The notes below the pieces were generated by a model. That model was not told the DNA's origin and searched no databases. It saw nothing but the letters and a program-made list of their open reading frames with translations. Below are positions 1 to 8,785 of a DNA stretch of 64,000 nucleotides, piece after piece (position 1 is the stretch's first letter; each line of letters begins with the position of its first letter). The position numbers and the translations under genes were made by a program. The DNA is from Runella sp. MFBS21 (lineage in GTDB: Bacteria > Bacteroidota > Bacteroidia > Cytophagales > Spirosomataceae), in the NCBI RefSeq assembly GCF_029433105.1, contig NZ_JARNTW010000001.1, positions 868,001-932,000 on the forward strand. Direction: 5' to 3'.

Positions 1-1319
1 TTTTGTCTTATTTAGGAAGGGTGAATTATACTTTCAAAGACCGCTACTTGCTCACCGCAAGCTATCGGGCCGATGGGTCGTCTAGGTTTGGGAAAAACAA
101 TAAATGGGGCTATTTCCCTTCTGCTGCTTTTGCTTGGCGAGCCATTGAGGAGGATTTCATGAAACAGCAGACGATTTTATCGGATTTGAAATTCAGAGTG
201 TCTTGGGGACAAACCGGCAATACCGCCCTTAGCCCTTACCAAACCCTCAATAGCCTGAGTTCTTATCAGACCATTTTTGGAAACGATTTGGCGATTGGCT
301 ATGCCCCTAGCAGCAGTTTGTCAAATCCTACCTTGAAGTGGGAAACCACCACTCAGACCGATATCGGGGTAGACTTAGGGTTTTTGCGGGACCGCCTTCG
401 AGTCACCGCCGATTATTATATGAAAGACACCAAAGATTTGTTGGCCATTGTATCCCTTCCTACTTCGGCGGGTTATGCTAGTACGACTCAAAACATCGGC
501 GAAATCCAAAACTCTGGTGTCGAACTTGGGATAGATGCTAATGTGTTTTCGGGAGAATTCAAATGGGATATTTCAGCAAATGCTTCTTTCAATCGCAATA
601 AGGTTAAATACTTGGTAGGAGGTAGCGATATTTTTGGAGCTGCTTTGCAAAATCCCTTAGGAGTACCCGTAAGTTTGGTGAGAGTAGGGCAGCCCGTGGG
701 TGTTTTCTTTGGCTACCAAGAAAATGGCCTCAATGAAAAAGGTGAAATTGTTTTCAAAGACCTCAACAACGACGGTGTCATCAATACCAATGATAAAACC
801 ATCATCGGTAATCCCAACCCTAAAGCTATTTTTGGTTTTAGCTCATCGGCTTCTTATAAAAACTTCGAACTCAACCTATTTCTTCAGGGAGTGCAGGGGG
901 TAGATTTGTTTAATTTCAACGTGGCGAGTTTTGCCAACAGTTTCAATTTTGGGGAAAATCAAATCAAAGATTTATATCTCAATCGTTGGACGCCGCAAAA
1001 CCCTAACTCCACTGCCAAATATCCCAAGGTCAGTGTGAATACCAAGTTTAGAGAATCTGATCGGTATGTTGAAAATGGCTCTTTCATGCGTTTGAAAAAC
1101 ATTCAGTTGGCCTACAACATTCCGACCTCAGGCATCAAATGGCTGCGCAAAGCCCAAGTATATGTAAGTGGTCAAAACCTGCTCACCCTTACCAAATACT
1201 CTTGGTACGACCCCGAAGTAAGCACCTTAGGTGGCAGTACGTCTATCAGCCCAGGTGTAGATCAGTTTGGTTATCCTGTTGCCAAAACAATCACCCTTGG
1301 CGCTCGTCTTGGTTTTTAA
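1..1319 (+). CDS. SusC/RagA-type TonB-dependent transporter, C-terminal part
   Basis: This is the last ~438 residues of a SusC outer-membrane beta-barrel; the N-terminus, plug and TonB-interacting region lie upstream of the window. The visible part matches the family C-terminal barrel: YTFKDRYLLTASYRADGSSRFG near the left edge, SWGQTGN, the WETTTQTDIGVDLGF stretch, DLNNDGVINTNDKTIIG and a closing FGYPVAKTITLGARLGF that ends in aromatic Phe, as barrel proteins do. The apparent TTG start at position 3 is only the first in-frame codon of the window, not a real start. The SusD partner begins 8 nt downstream, so the two form one transcript. It would import an oligosaccharide or glycoside captured by SusD. 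The substrate is unknown. The family call is secure. Confidence 0.95.
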   Translation, partial: LSYLGRVNYTFKDRYLLTASYRADGSSRFGKNNKWGYFPSAAFAWRAIEEDFMKQQTILSDLKFRVSWGQTGNTALSPYQTLNSLSSYQTIFGNDLAIGYAPSSSLSNPTLKWETTTQTDIGVDLGFLRDRLRVTADYYMKDTKDLLAIVSLPTSAGYASTTQNIGEIQNSGVELGIDANVFSGEFKWDISANASFNRNKVKYLVGGSDIFGAALQNPLGVPVSLVRVGQPVGVFFGYQENGLNEKGEIVFKDLNNDGVINTNDKTIIGNPNPKAIFGFSSSASYKNFELNLFLQGVQGVDLFNFNVASFANSFNFGENQIKDLYLNRWTPQNPNSTAKYPKVSVNTKFRESDRYVENGSFMRLKNIQLAYNIPTSGIKWLRKAQVYVSGQNLLTLTKYSWYDPEVSTLGGSTSISPGVDQFGYPVAKTITLGARLGF

Positions 1320-1327
1320 TTTCCTAA

Positions 1328-2806
1328 ATGAAATCGAATATGAAAAAGATATTTTTTGCTTGCTTGGTCTTATTTCTTACCTCATGTGAACGCCTGTTGG
1401 AAGAAGTTCCTACCGACCGTTTGTCTCAAGAAAACTTCTATCAGAGCAAAGATGATTTGATTGCTGCCCTGAATGCGGTGTATTCACAAGTACGCGGAGC
1501 CAACTCCTACGGGACCAATTACCCCGCGCAGCTAAATGGTATGGCCGATTATTGTATTTCACGAGGTACTCAAATACCCGTGAGTGAATTTCAGGGATTG
1601 GACGGCACAAACATCGCCCGCACCGATGCCGTATGGAGAGATTTGTACCAAAGTATCAATTCAGCCAATATCGTGATTCAGGTTACGCCCAACGTCGCTT
1701 CGGTAAGCGAAGCCGACAAGAGTGCGATTGTGGCCGAAGCACGGTTTTTGAGGGCTTTCAATTACTATAATTTGGTGAGAAATTATGGCGGTGTCCCTTT
1801 ACGAACAGCGCCTATTTTTGAGGTATCACAGGCCAGAGGAAAAAGGGCTTCGGTAGAAGAAGTCTATAAACTCATCATTGAAGATTTGCAATTTGCCGAA
1901 AACTCCCTGCCCAAAACCGTATCTGCTGGGCAAGCGGGGCGTCCTACTCAAGGAGCGGCCAAATTGCTCCTAGCCAGTGTCTACTTAACGCGTGAAAACT
2001 GGGCAGGTGCGCGCGACAAAGCCGACGAAGTAATAAAGTCGGGCGTGTATTCTTTGGTAGAAGTAAAAACTTCGGATGATTTTGAAAAACTTTTCGGGGC
2101 AGATTTAGCCACTACGCCCGAAGAAGTATTTTATATCAAATATGCTCGCATTACAGGGCAAGGCTGGGGATATCCGAGCTATCAACATCCGGCAGATGGC
2201 CCTTATACCACGGGAGTAAGAGCCCATTTTACTTTGCCTACTTTGCCCCTTATCCGCGATTGGTCCGACAAAGACCTTCGTAAAGACTACAATTTGTATT
2301 CATCCTATACCAATCGTAGCGGCCGCCTTACTACTTTTCCCGCCGCCGAACCGATTTGCTTCCGTAAGTTTAGGGATTTGCCAGCCAATCCTGCTGGTAA
2401 TGATTTTCCAGTATTGCGATATGCGGAAGCGCTTCTCATCTATGCCGAAGCGGCAAGTCAAGCCAATGGCGGGCCTACCGCCCAAGCACTCGAAGCTCTC
2501 AATAAAGTGCACCGTAGAGCCTATGGTTATTTATCTACCACTACTTCGCCCGTTGATTTTTCTTTGGCGGGACTATCGGCTGCTTCGTTTAGAGATTTGG
2601 TCATGACCGAAAGAGCCTATGAGTTTATGATGGAAGCAAGCCGCTGGTACGACCTTAAACGGCTAGGCACTACCAAATTAAAAGAAGTTATCAAAACTGC
2701 TCGTGGCAAAGATGTCAAAGATACTCACTTGATGTGGCCTATTCCTAAACAAGAAATGGACAATAACCCTGATTTATCAGCTTCGGATCAAAACCCTGGC
2801 TATTAA
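1328..2806 (+). CDS. SusD/RagB family outer-membrane lipoprotein
   Basis: This is a 492-residue SusD-type surface lipoprotein that lids the SusC barrel and captures substrate. A lipoprotein signal ends in the lipobox LTSC with Cys20. Family landmarks are LRAFNYYNLVRNYGGVPL in the TPR-like core, RYAEALLIYAEAA, and the C-terminal RAYEFMMEASRWYDLKRLG, with the usual ending DQNPGY. An alternative ATG at 1340 would remove four residues and leave the signal intact; either start is possible. It follows susC by 8 nt and precedes an FAD oxidoreductase by 68 nt, which suggests a susC-susD-oxidoreductase operon. The substrate cannot be read from the sequence. Confidence 0.95.
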   Translation: MKSNMKKIFFACLVLFLTSCERLLEEVPTDRLSQENFYQSKDDLIAALNAVYSQVRGANSYGTNYPAQLNGMADYCISRGTQIPVSEFQGLDGTNIARTDAVWRDLYQSINSANIVIQVTPNVASVSEADKSAIVAEARFLRAFNYYNLVRNYGGVPLRTAPIFEVSQARGKRASVEEVYKLIIEDLQFAENSLPKTVSAGQAGRPTQGAAKLLLASVYLTRENWAGARDKADEVIKSGVYSLVEVKTSDDFEKLFGADLATTPEEVFYIKYARITGQGWGYPSYQHPADGPYTTGVRAHFTLPTLPLIRDWSDKDLRKDYNLYSSYTNRSGRLTTFPAAEPICFRKFRDLPANPAGNDFPVLRYAEALLIYAEAASQANGGPTAQALEALNKVHRRAYGYLSTTTSPVDFSLAGLSAASFRDLVMTERAYEFMMEASRWYDLKRLGTTKLKEVIKTARGKDVKDTHLMWPIPKQEMDNNPDLSASDQNPGY

Positions 2807-2874
2807 GCACCTATTCAATAGTAAAAAAATGACAAAACAGTCTTTAGTTTAAACCAAAACAACTCTGCATTCTG

Positions 2875-4557
2875 ATGAAAAGAAATATGTTTTTGACGTG
2901 GTTGATTCCATGCGTTTTGCTGTTTTCGAGCCATAAAATGGGTTCAGAAGCTACTTCGGCGGATGCCCAAACCGTGGCGGCGACGCGCAAAGCGGATATT
3001 ATCGTATATGGAGGAACTTCGTCGGCGGTGATTGCGGCCGTTCAAGCAAAAAAAATGGGTAAATCCGTCATTGTCGTTTCTCCCGACAAACACCTCGGCG
3101 GACTTACGTCGGGTGGCTTGGGCTTTACCGATACTGGCAACAAAGAAGTGATTGGAGGACTTTCGCGGGAGTTTTATCAACGTCTGTATCAGCATTATCA
3201 AAAAGATGCTTCATGGCAATGGCAGAAAAAAGAAGAATATGGCAACAAAGGCCAAGGTACCCCTGCCCTCGACGGAGCCAACCGCACCATGTGGATTTTT
3301 GAACCTCATGCTGCTGAAGGAGTTTATGAAGATTTTGTGAAAGAATACGGCCTTACTATTTATCGCAACGAGTGGCTCGACCGTTCTGCCAAAGGCATCA
3401 CTAAAAAAGGAGGAAGTATTACTTCAATCCGTACTTTGAGTGGTAATGTGTACGAAGGAAAAATGTTTATTGATGCTACTTATGAAGGCGATTTGATGGC
3501 CGCCGCCGGGGTCAAGTTTCATGTAGGTCGCGAAGCCAATAGTGTTTACAACGAAAAATGGAACGGCGTACAAGTGGGCGTTTTTCAGCATCGCCATTAT
3601 TTCAAAGACAAAATCAGTCCTTACAAAATAGAAGGAGACCCTAAAAGTGGTTTGTTGCCAGAGGTATCGGCTTTGCCTCCCGGCAAAAACGGCGAAGGTG
3701 ATGACAAGATTCAGGCCTATTGTTTTCGGATGTGTTTGAGCAATCACCCCGACAATCGGATTCCTTTTCCTAAACCAGAAGGCTATGATCCTAATCGCTA
3801 CGAACTTTATGCACGCGTGTTTAAGGCAGGATGGCGCGAAACTTACGACAAGTTTGATCCCATTCCTAACCGCAAAACCGATACCAACAATCACGGACCT
3901 TTTAGTACCGACTACATCGGCAAAAACTATGATTATCCCAATGCTTCCTACGAGCGCCGCCGCCAAATCATCAAAGAGCATGAGTTGTACCAAAAAGGCT
4001 TGATGTATTTCCTCCAAAATGATGCGCGGGTACCAGCCGACGTACAAGACAAAATGAAGCAATGGGGGCTGCCCAAAGACGAGTTTAAAGACAATGGCGG
4101 ATGGCCACATCAGCTTTACATCCGTGAAGCTCGCCGCATGCTTGGGGAGTTTGTAATGACCGAAGCCGACGCCCTTGGCAAAACCAAAGTGCCGAATCCA
4201 ATTGGTATGGGCTCGTATGCGTTGGATTCTCACAATGCACAGCGATTTGTGACCGAAGATGGCTATGTACAAAATGAAGGTGACATCGGAGTGCATCCCG
4301 ATAAGCCTTATTCGATTGCTTATGGGTCGATTTTGCCCAAAGAAAATGAATGCAACAACTTGCTGGTATCTGTTTGTGTATCAAGCTCTCATATTGCTTA
4401 TGGCTCAATTCGGATGGAGCCAGTATTTATGATATTGGGGCAGTCGGCTGCTACAGCCGCCGCCCTTGCGATAGATAGTAAAGTGTCGCCACAAAAGCTA
4501 CCCTACGAGAAATTGAAGGAAGTTTTGCTCAAAGACAAACAACGCTTAGAGTGGTAA
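2875..4557 (+). CDS. FAD-dependent oxidoreductase family protein (PF12831-like), exported
   Basis: This 560-residue protein belongs to the FAD_oxidored family often seen beside SusC/SusD pairs and sometimes labelled xanthan-lyase-like. It has a signal-like hydrophobic N-terminus (residues 4-18), so it probably acts in the periplasm. The Rossmann start is at residues 41-56 and reads VYGGTSSAV. The last Gly of GxGxxG is Ala51, and the acidic residue normally closing beta-2 is Ser69, so FAD binding may be altered. The C-terminal block with ILPKENECNNLL and SSSHIAYGSIRMEP is conserved with the two paralogues at 54069-57271. It lies 68 nt after susD and a terminator follows. Family membership is firm; the reaction is not known, and oxidation of a sugar is only an inference from context. 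Confidence 0.85.
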   Translation: MKRNMFLTWLIPCVLLFSSHKMGSEATSADAQTVAATRKADIIVYGGTSSAVIAAVQAKKMGKSVIVVSPDKHLGGLTSGGLGFTDTGNKEVIGGLSREFYQRLYQHYQKDASWQWQKKEEYGNKGQGTPALDGANRTMWIFEPHAAEGVYEDFVKEYGLTIYRNEWLDRSAKGITKKGGSITSIRTLSGNVYEGKMFIDATYEGDLMAAAGVKFHVGREANSVYNEKWNGVQVGVFQHRHYFKDKISPYKIEGDPKSGLLPEVSALPPGKNGEGDDKIQAYCFRMCLSNHPDNRIPFPKPEGYDPNRYELYARVFKAGWRETYDKFDPIPNRKTDTNNHGPFSTDYIGKNYDYPNASYERRRQIIKEHELYQKGLMYFLQNDARVPADVQDKMKQWGLPKDEFKDNGGWPHQLYIREARRMLGEFVMTEADALGKTKVPNPIGMGSYALDSHNAQRFVTEDGYVQNEGDIGVHPDKPYSIAYGSILPKENECNNLLVSVCVSSSHIAYGSIRMEPVFMILGQSAATAAALAIDSKVSPQKLPYEKLKEVLLKDKQRLEW

Positions 4558-4587
4558 AATACTTTACAATTGGTTAGTAATCCCAAA

Positions 4588-4617
4588 AGCCTCAGTGATT
4601 TTCGCTGGGGCTTTTTA
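4588..4617 (+). terminator. Rho-independent terminator after the susCD/FAD oxidoreductase genes
   Basis: A 10-bp stem (4588-4597 with 4603-4612, two G-T pairs, 5-nt TTTT-type loop region) is followed by five T. It lies 31 nt after the FAD oxidoreductase stop codon. Confidence 0.8.
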
Positions 4618-5011
4618 TTTGACGTTTTTAGCCAAAAAACAGGGGTAGTAATTACCCATAGCTTTCTTTAAAAAATAAGATAAAACCATAAATGAAGGAA
4701 AGATTTGAAAGCCAGGAGTTCCAATAATCTAGCATAATATTCAAATATCTCCTTCAAAAAGAGAACGGTGAAGCAAATAAGTGAAATTTTCAAGCTAACT
4801 GATAATCAATATTTTATTCCTAAAATTTCTTAAACAAAAAGCATTTTTATCTCACCTAAACTTCATCGAACAGGTATGTAAAGGATAGTAATCCATTGTG
4901 TTTTTAGAAATATTTGAATATAATATTGACTCTTGTTGAGGAGTTAAGTAATAAAGAGAGCCAAATACCGCCGAAACCAACAAAAAACATACAATCAAAC
5001 GCAACATAATA
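4618..5011. other. AT-rich intergenic region, no gene seen
   Basis: This 394-bp gap has no convincing ORF on either strand. It holds a small palindrome (GGGTA/TACCC near 4643-4658) and the possible promoter listed separately. Its left end is the terminator of the upstream operon, so it marks the start of a new transcription unit. Confidence 0.5.
4896..4928 (+). promoter_or_regulatory. Possible Bacteroidota-type promoter for the DUF1080 gene
   Basis: TTG at 4896-4898 is followed after 22 nt by TAATATTG at 4921-4928, one mismatch from the TAnnTTTG -7 element. It would give a leader of about 80 nt before the ATG at 5012. The spacing is slightly long, so this is a weak call. Confidence 0.3.
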
Positions 5012-5809
5012 ATGATCAGTACTTTCAAACTTAGATATTTCACGTTGGGCTTGATAGCAGCCCTTTTTGTATCGTTTAGCTTCGATGCCATGAGCCAAGG
5101 AAAAAAAGCAAAAAAGGCAAAGAAAGACAAAGAGGGTTTTGTAAAAATATTTGACGGAAAATCGTTAGATGGCTGGGAAGGTGACCCTACCTATTGGCGG
5201 GTTGAAAACGGAAATTTGGTGGGAGAAATAACCCCTGCTACTCTGTTGAAAGCCAATTCTTTTATCATCTGGCAAGGTGGCGAGCCTGCCGATTTTGAGT
5301 TGAAAGGCGAATTCAACATCGCCGCTGCTGGCAATTCTGGTATCAATTATCGTAGTGTACGCGTTCCGGATGTTCCTTTTGCTTTGAAAGGGTACCAAGC
5401 AGATATCGACGGAAAGATTAATTATACGGGTCAAAACTACGAAGAACGCGGACGTACAACGCTGGCTTATCGTGGTCAAAAAACCAATATCAGTCCTTAT
5501 TCAGGCGAAGCTACTCCTCAAGCGGTACGTTCTAAAGTACAAAGAAATGCTTGGACCAATTTGACCGTGACGGGTTCGTTGGGCAGCAGCGATTCTCTCA
5601 AAACATTAATCAAAAGCGAAGACTGGAATGAGTTTCATTTGGTCATCAAAGGCAATCACCTCAAACACTACATCAATGGCGTGCTGATGAGCGAAGTAAT
5701 CGACGAAGATACCGTCAATGGCAAAGCGAGTGGGTTGTTGGGTGTACAAGTGCACGTAGGCCCGCCGATGAAAGTACAGTACCGTAATCTACGCATCAAG
5801 CAGTTGTAA
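5012..5809 (+). CDS. DUF1080 (3-keto-disaccharide hydrolase family) protein, exported
   Basis: This 265-residue protein has a signal peptide (residues 1-29, ending near DAMSQG), a short Lys-rich linker (KKAKKAKKDKEG) and one DUF1080/PF06439 domain. The domain begins with FVKIFDGKSLDGWEG and includes WRVENGNLVGEI, NSGINYRS, WNEFHLVIKGNHLKHYING and GLLGVQVHVGPPMKVQYRNLRIK. The fold is a concanavalin-like beta-sandwich, and members in Bacteroides hydrolyse 3-keto-glycosides in the periplasm. It starts a unit bounded by terminators on both sides (4588 and 5826), so it may be transcribed alone, though the following genes are mostly isomerase/epimerases. The domain is clear; the substrate is inferred. 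Confidence 0.88.
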   Translation: MISTFKLRYFTLGLIAALFVSFSFDAMSQGKKAKKAKKDKEGFVKIFDGKSLDGWEGDPTYWRVENGNLVGEITPATLLKANSFIIWQGGEPADFELKGEFNIAAAGNSGINYRSVRVPDVPFALKGYQADIDGKINYTGQNYEERGRTTLAYRGQKTNISPYSGEATPQAVRSKVQRNAWTNLTVTGSLGSSDSLKTLIKSEDWNEFHLVIKGNHLKHYINGVLMSEVIDEDTVNGKASGLLGVQVHVGPPMKVQYRNLRIKQL

Positions 5810-5825
5810 AATAAAGATTGGATGA

Positions 5826-5857
5826 GCCAAGGTGAGTTTTCACCTTGGCACTGTTTT
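5826..5857 (+). terminator. Rho-independent terminator after the DUF1080 gene
   Basis: A perfect 10-bp stem, GCCAAGGTGA (5826-5835) with TCACCTTGGC (5840-5849) and a GTTT loop, is followed by ACTGTTTTT. Confidence 0.85.
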
Positions 5858-5875
5858 TATAAAAATCCGTACATT

Positions 5876-5911
5876 ATCCACAATTGTCAACTGAAATCCA
5901 CAATAGTTGAC
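5876..5911. promoter_or_regulatory. Operator-like repeat pair upstream of the epimerase gene
   Basis: Two direct copies of ATCCACAATWGT start at 5876 and 5896, exactly 20 nt apart (about two helical turns). They overlap a perfect inverted repeat, GTCAAC (5886-5891) and GTTGAC (5906-5911), centred over 14 nt. The site is 35 nt before the ATG at 5947. It looks like a regulator-binding site; no regulator can be assigned. Confidence 0.4.
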
Positions 5912-5946
5912 CCTTTAACTTAAAATTAAATAGGCTCAAAATTAAG

Positions 5947-6798
5947 ATGAACAAAATAGGTTTTAATGTATTGGCTTGGTCGGCAGGAATGTCGGAAGAA
6001 CTTTTTCCAATCCTCGACCGATTAAAAAAAATCGGTTACGACGGCGTTGAGTTTTTTGTAGGCGCACCTGACGATGCGATGTACAAAAAAGTGGGAGAGC
6101 ATGCTCGTTCGTTGGGATTAGGAGTAACTACAGTGACAGTGGTAAGTCCTGACATGAACCCTATTCACGAGTCAGCCACGGTACGAGCCAAATCCCTCGA
6201 CCGCATCAAATGGGCCATCGACCGCTCGCATGACCTCAATTCGACCGTATTGTGTGGGCCTTTCCATTCGGCACACGCCCACTTTGCAGCACATCCAGCT
6301 TTAGAAGAAGAGTATGCGCGCAGTGCTGAAGTCCTTCATGCGGCTGGCGAACATGCCGCTTCGGGCAATATCGTGTTGGCGATAGAAGCACTCAATCGTT
6401 TTGAGTGCTATCTCTGTAATACCATGGAGCAATTGTCGAAATTGGTAAAAATGGCTGACCATCCCCATGTGAGGGCTATGTTTGATACCCACCACGCCAA
6501 TATCGAAGAAAAAAAATACGACAAAGCTATCAATACGATTGCGCCCGTGCTGAGTCACGTACACATCAGCGAAAATGACCGAGGAACCCCCGGCGACGGT
6601 CATGTGCCTTGGGATGCCGCTTTCTCTTCTTTGGCAGCGATAGACTATAAAGGATGGCTTACCATTGAGGCTTTTTCCAGAAATGACCCTGATTTTGCCA
6701 ATGCTATCAACGTATGGCGTGAATACAACGACCCTTGGCACATTGCCGAAGAAGGATTAAAGTTTATCAAAGAAATGGGAGCCAAGCAAGGACTTTAG
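5947..6798 (+). CDS. Sugar isomerase/epimerase, TIM barrel (D-tagatose 3-epimerase-like)
   Basis: This 283-residue AP_endonuc_2/xylose-isomerase-like TIM barrel has no signal peptide and is probably cytoplasmic. The four metal and catalytic positions are in place: Glu147 in AIEALNRFECYL, Asp180 in MFDTHHANIEE, His206 in HVHISENDRGTPGDGH, and Glu241 in WLTIEAFSRND. Their spacing equals that of D-tagatose 3-epimerase (152/185/211/246) with a constant offset of five, so C3 epimerisation of a free ketose or keto-sugar is a fair inference. It is followed 37 nt later by the ThuA gene and probably starts the 5947-9595 gene run. The exact sugar is unknown. Confidence 0.9.
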   Translation: MNKIGFNVLAWSAGMSEELFPILDRLKKIGYDGVEFFVGAPDDAMYKKVGEHARSLGLGVTTVTVVSPDMNPIHESATVRAKSLDRIKWAIDRSHDLNSTVLCGPFHSAHAHFAAHPALEEEYARSAEVLHAAGEHAASGNIVLAIEALNRFECYLCNTMEQLSKLVKMADHPHVRAMFDTHHANIEEKKYDKAINTIAPVLSHVHISENDRGTPGDGHVPWDAAFSSLAAIDYKGWLTIEAFSRNDPDFANAINVWREYNDPWHIAEEGLKFIKEMGAKQGL

Positions 6799-6835
6799 CC
6801 TTTTTATTATTTATCCGAAATCCTACACCTTTTAT

Positions 6836-7918
6836 ATGAAGCATATTCAGCATCTATTATTGCTTTTATCTTTTTTGGCGGTTGGTAGTAGTTTTCAAAT
6901 CTCTCCTACCTCATCCAAGAATGCTACTCCTAAGGACGATTTAGAAAAATATCGTGTTGTATATCAGGGAGAAAAAGGGCCTGGTGTTGGAAAAAATATT
7001 GTTTTTATAGCTTCTGACCATGAATATCGCGGTGAAGAAACATTGCCTGCTTTGGCACGGATATTAGCCAAGCGTTTTGGATTTACTTGCACGGTGATTT
7101 TTGCTCTCGACGACCAAGGTAATATTCTACCCGGCAGCTCCAACTTACGAGGATTGGAAGTATTAGATAAGGCTGATTTGATGTTTATTTTCACGCGTTT
7201 TTCACATTTTGAAAACGCCGAAATGCAACACATCGATGATTATCTAAAACGTGGCAAACCCGTCATTGGTCTTCGTACCGCAACTCATGCTTTTGATATT
7301 AAAAATGACCCTACATGGGAGCACTATGGCTGGAATTATAAAGGCCATAAAACCGCTTGGAAGGATGGATTTGGAGAAGTAGTGCTAGGCGAAACATGGG
7401 TGTCACATTATGGTACAAACCACAAACAATCGTCAAGATTGATTCCCGACGAAGCACACGCTAAACATGCAATCCTGAGAGGAGTCAAAGATATGTGGGT
7501 GCAGTCAGGTGGCTACACCGCTGATCCCAAAAATGCTACTATAATCGCGCGAGGTGAAGTACTCAATGGTATGACTCCCGATGCAGCACCAGATCCAAAC
7601 AAAAAACTACTTCCAGTAGCTTGGGTGCGCAATTATACCTTAGAATCAGGAGCAAGCGGACGGGTATTTGCTACTACTCACGGTGCTTCTGAGGATTTGC
7701 TCAATGAGGGTTTTCGTCGAATGCTCATCAACGCTGTTTTTTGGACAATGGGTCTTGAAAAGAAAATCAAACCCAATAGTGATATTGACTTTGTAGGGCC
7801 TTATAAGCCTACCACGTTCAATTTTACGGGTTATAAAGCCAATGTCAAACCAGCCGATTTAGCGGGCTGGGATTCGTTGATTATGCCAGGAGAAGTGGTA
7901 AAAAAAGAAAAAAAGTGA
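6836..7918 (+). CDS. ThuA-like domain protein, exported
   Basis: This 360-residue protein has a hydrophobic signal (residues 6-22) and a ThuA domain (roughly residues 50-310) of the class I glutamine-amidotransferase-like fold. Landmarks are GKNIVFIASDHEYRGEETLPAL, ADLMFIFTRFSHFE, YLKRGKPVIGLRTATHAF and a late GRVFATTHGASEDLLNEGFRRMLINAVFW. ThuA of rhizobia belongs to trehalose/3-keto-trehalose utilisation; Bacteroidota and PVC homologues are usually periplasmic and poorly characterised. It sits between two TIM-barrel epimerases with 30-37 nt gaps, which supports a shared sugar pathway. The fold is clear; the reaction is unproven. Confidence 0.87.
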   Translation: MKHIQHLLLLLSFLAVGSSFQISPTSSKNATPKDDLEKYRVVYQGEKGPGVGKNIVFIASDHEYRGEETLPALARILAKRFGFTCTVIFALDDQGNILPGSSNLRGLEVLDKADLMFIFTRFSHFENAEMQHIDDYLKRGKPVIGLRTATHAFDIKNDPTWEHYGWNYKGHKTAWKDGFGEVVLGETWVSHYGTNHKQSSRLIPDEAHAKHAILRGVKDMWVQSGGYTADPKNATIIARGEVLNGMTPDAAPDPNKKLLPVAWVRNYTLESGASGRVFATTHGASEDLLNEGFRRMLINAVFWTMGLEKKIKPNSDIDFVGPYKPTTFNFTGYKANVKPADLAGWDSLIMPGEVVKKEKK

Positions 7919-7948
7919 TTTTTTAAATTCATTTGACATACTACAAAA

Positions 7949-8776
7949 ATGACAGAAAAACTTCCGTTTCGTTTTGGTTCAGAGGTATATACTTGGTTTA
8001 TGAGTGGCAATGGCCAAACCCACCAAGGACGTCTAGGACATATGATTGAAATCATTGCGCAAGCAGGCTTTACCGGAATTCAACCTATTTTTACTTGGAT
8101 GGGAGATTTGGTAGACCCTGAGCGTTTGGCTGCCAAGCTCAAAGAACAAGGTATTGAATTAGCAGCCTTGGCGTTGGCACAAGAATGGAACGGAACCGAA
8201 GAATCAGACAGTGAGCGTATCGTAGCCGACAATGCCATTAGCTTATTGACACACTTTCCGGGGGCGGTATTGAATACCGTCCAAATCCCAACGGGACGTC
8301 ATAGCATAGAAGAACGTCGCAAAAGTTTGGTAAACATTGTCAATTCTGTTTCGGCTCGTGCCAAGGAAAAAGGGATTGAATGTAGTTTTCATCCCAACTC
8401 TCCTCATACTTCTATTATCCGTACCGAAGAAGATTACAAAATAGTTTTGGAATCGCTTGATACGCGTGTTACAGGCTGGACTCCCGATGTAGGTCACATC
8501 ATCAATGGTGATATGGATCCGCTTTCTAAAATGAAAGAATATCAGTCGCTTATCAATCACGTTCATTATAAAGATTGGGATGGTTCCCCGGAGTTTGCAC
8601 TTATGGGTAAAGGCAAAGTGGATTTTGTTTCCATCACTCAATGGCTCAAAGACATCAACTACGATGGTTGGATTATTTGCGAAGACGAAGGAGCAGAAGC
8701 GTTGGAAGACCCTGATTTTGTAACCTTACACGATGGTCGCTGGATTACGACTGAACTTATTCCGAACCTAAAATAA
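7949..8776 (+). CDS. Sugar phosphate isomerase/epimerase family TIM barrel (IolE/IolI-like)
   Basis: This 275-residue AP_endonuc_2 TIM barrel has no signal peptide. Likely metal ligands are His148 in CSFHPNSPHTS (His where epimerases of the 5947 type carry Glu), Asp180 in TPDVGHIING, His206 in HVHYKDW, and Glu245 in IICEDEG. The FHPN and TPDVGH motifs resemble inosose dehydratase/isomerase (IolE/IolI) relatives, so dehydration or isomerisation of a keto-sugar or inosose is possible. It starts 30 nt after the ThuA gene and is followed after 9 nt by an alpha/beta hydrolase, so the three are probably one transcript. Confidence 0.88.
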   Translation: MTEKLPFRFGSEVYTWFMSGNGQTHQGRLGHMIEIIAQAGFTGIQPIFTWMGDLVDPERLAAKLKEQGIELAALALAQEWNGTEESDSERIVADNAISLLTHFPGAVLNTVQIPTGRHSIEERRKSLVNIVNSVSARAKEKGIECSFHPNSPHTSIIRTEEDYKIVLESLDTRVTGWTPDVGHIINGDMDPLSKMKEYQSLINHVHYKDWDGSPEFALMGKGKVDFVSITQWLKDINYDGWIICEDEGAEALEDPDFVTLHDGRWITTELIPNLK

Positions 8777-8785
8777 TCAATAAGA

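Noticed and set aside
3424-4296. Long minus-strand open frame (290 codons) opposite the first FAD oxidoreductase
   Set aside because: It lies wholly inside a clear family gene, has no family-like features and reflects codon bias of the real strand.
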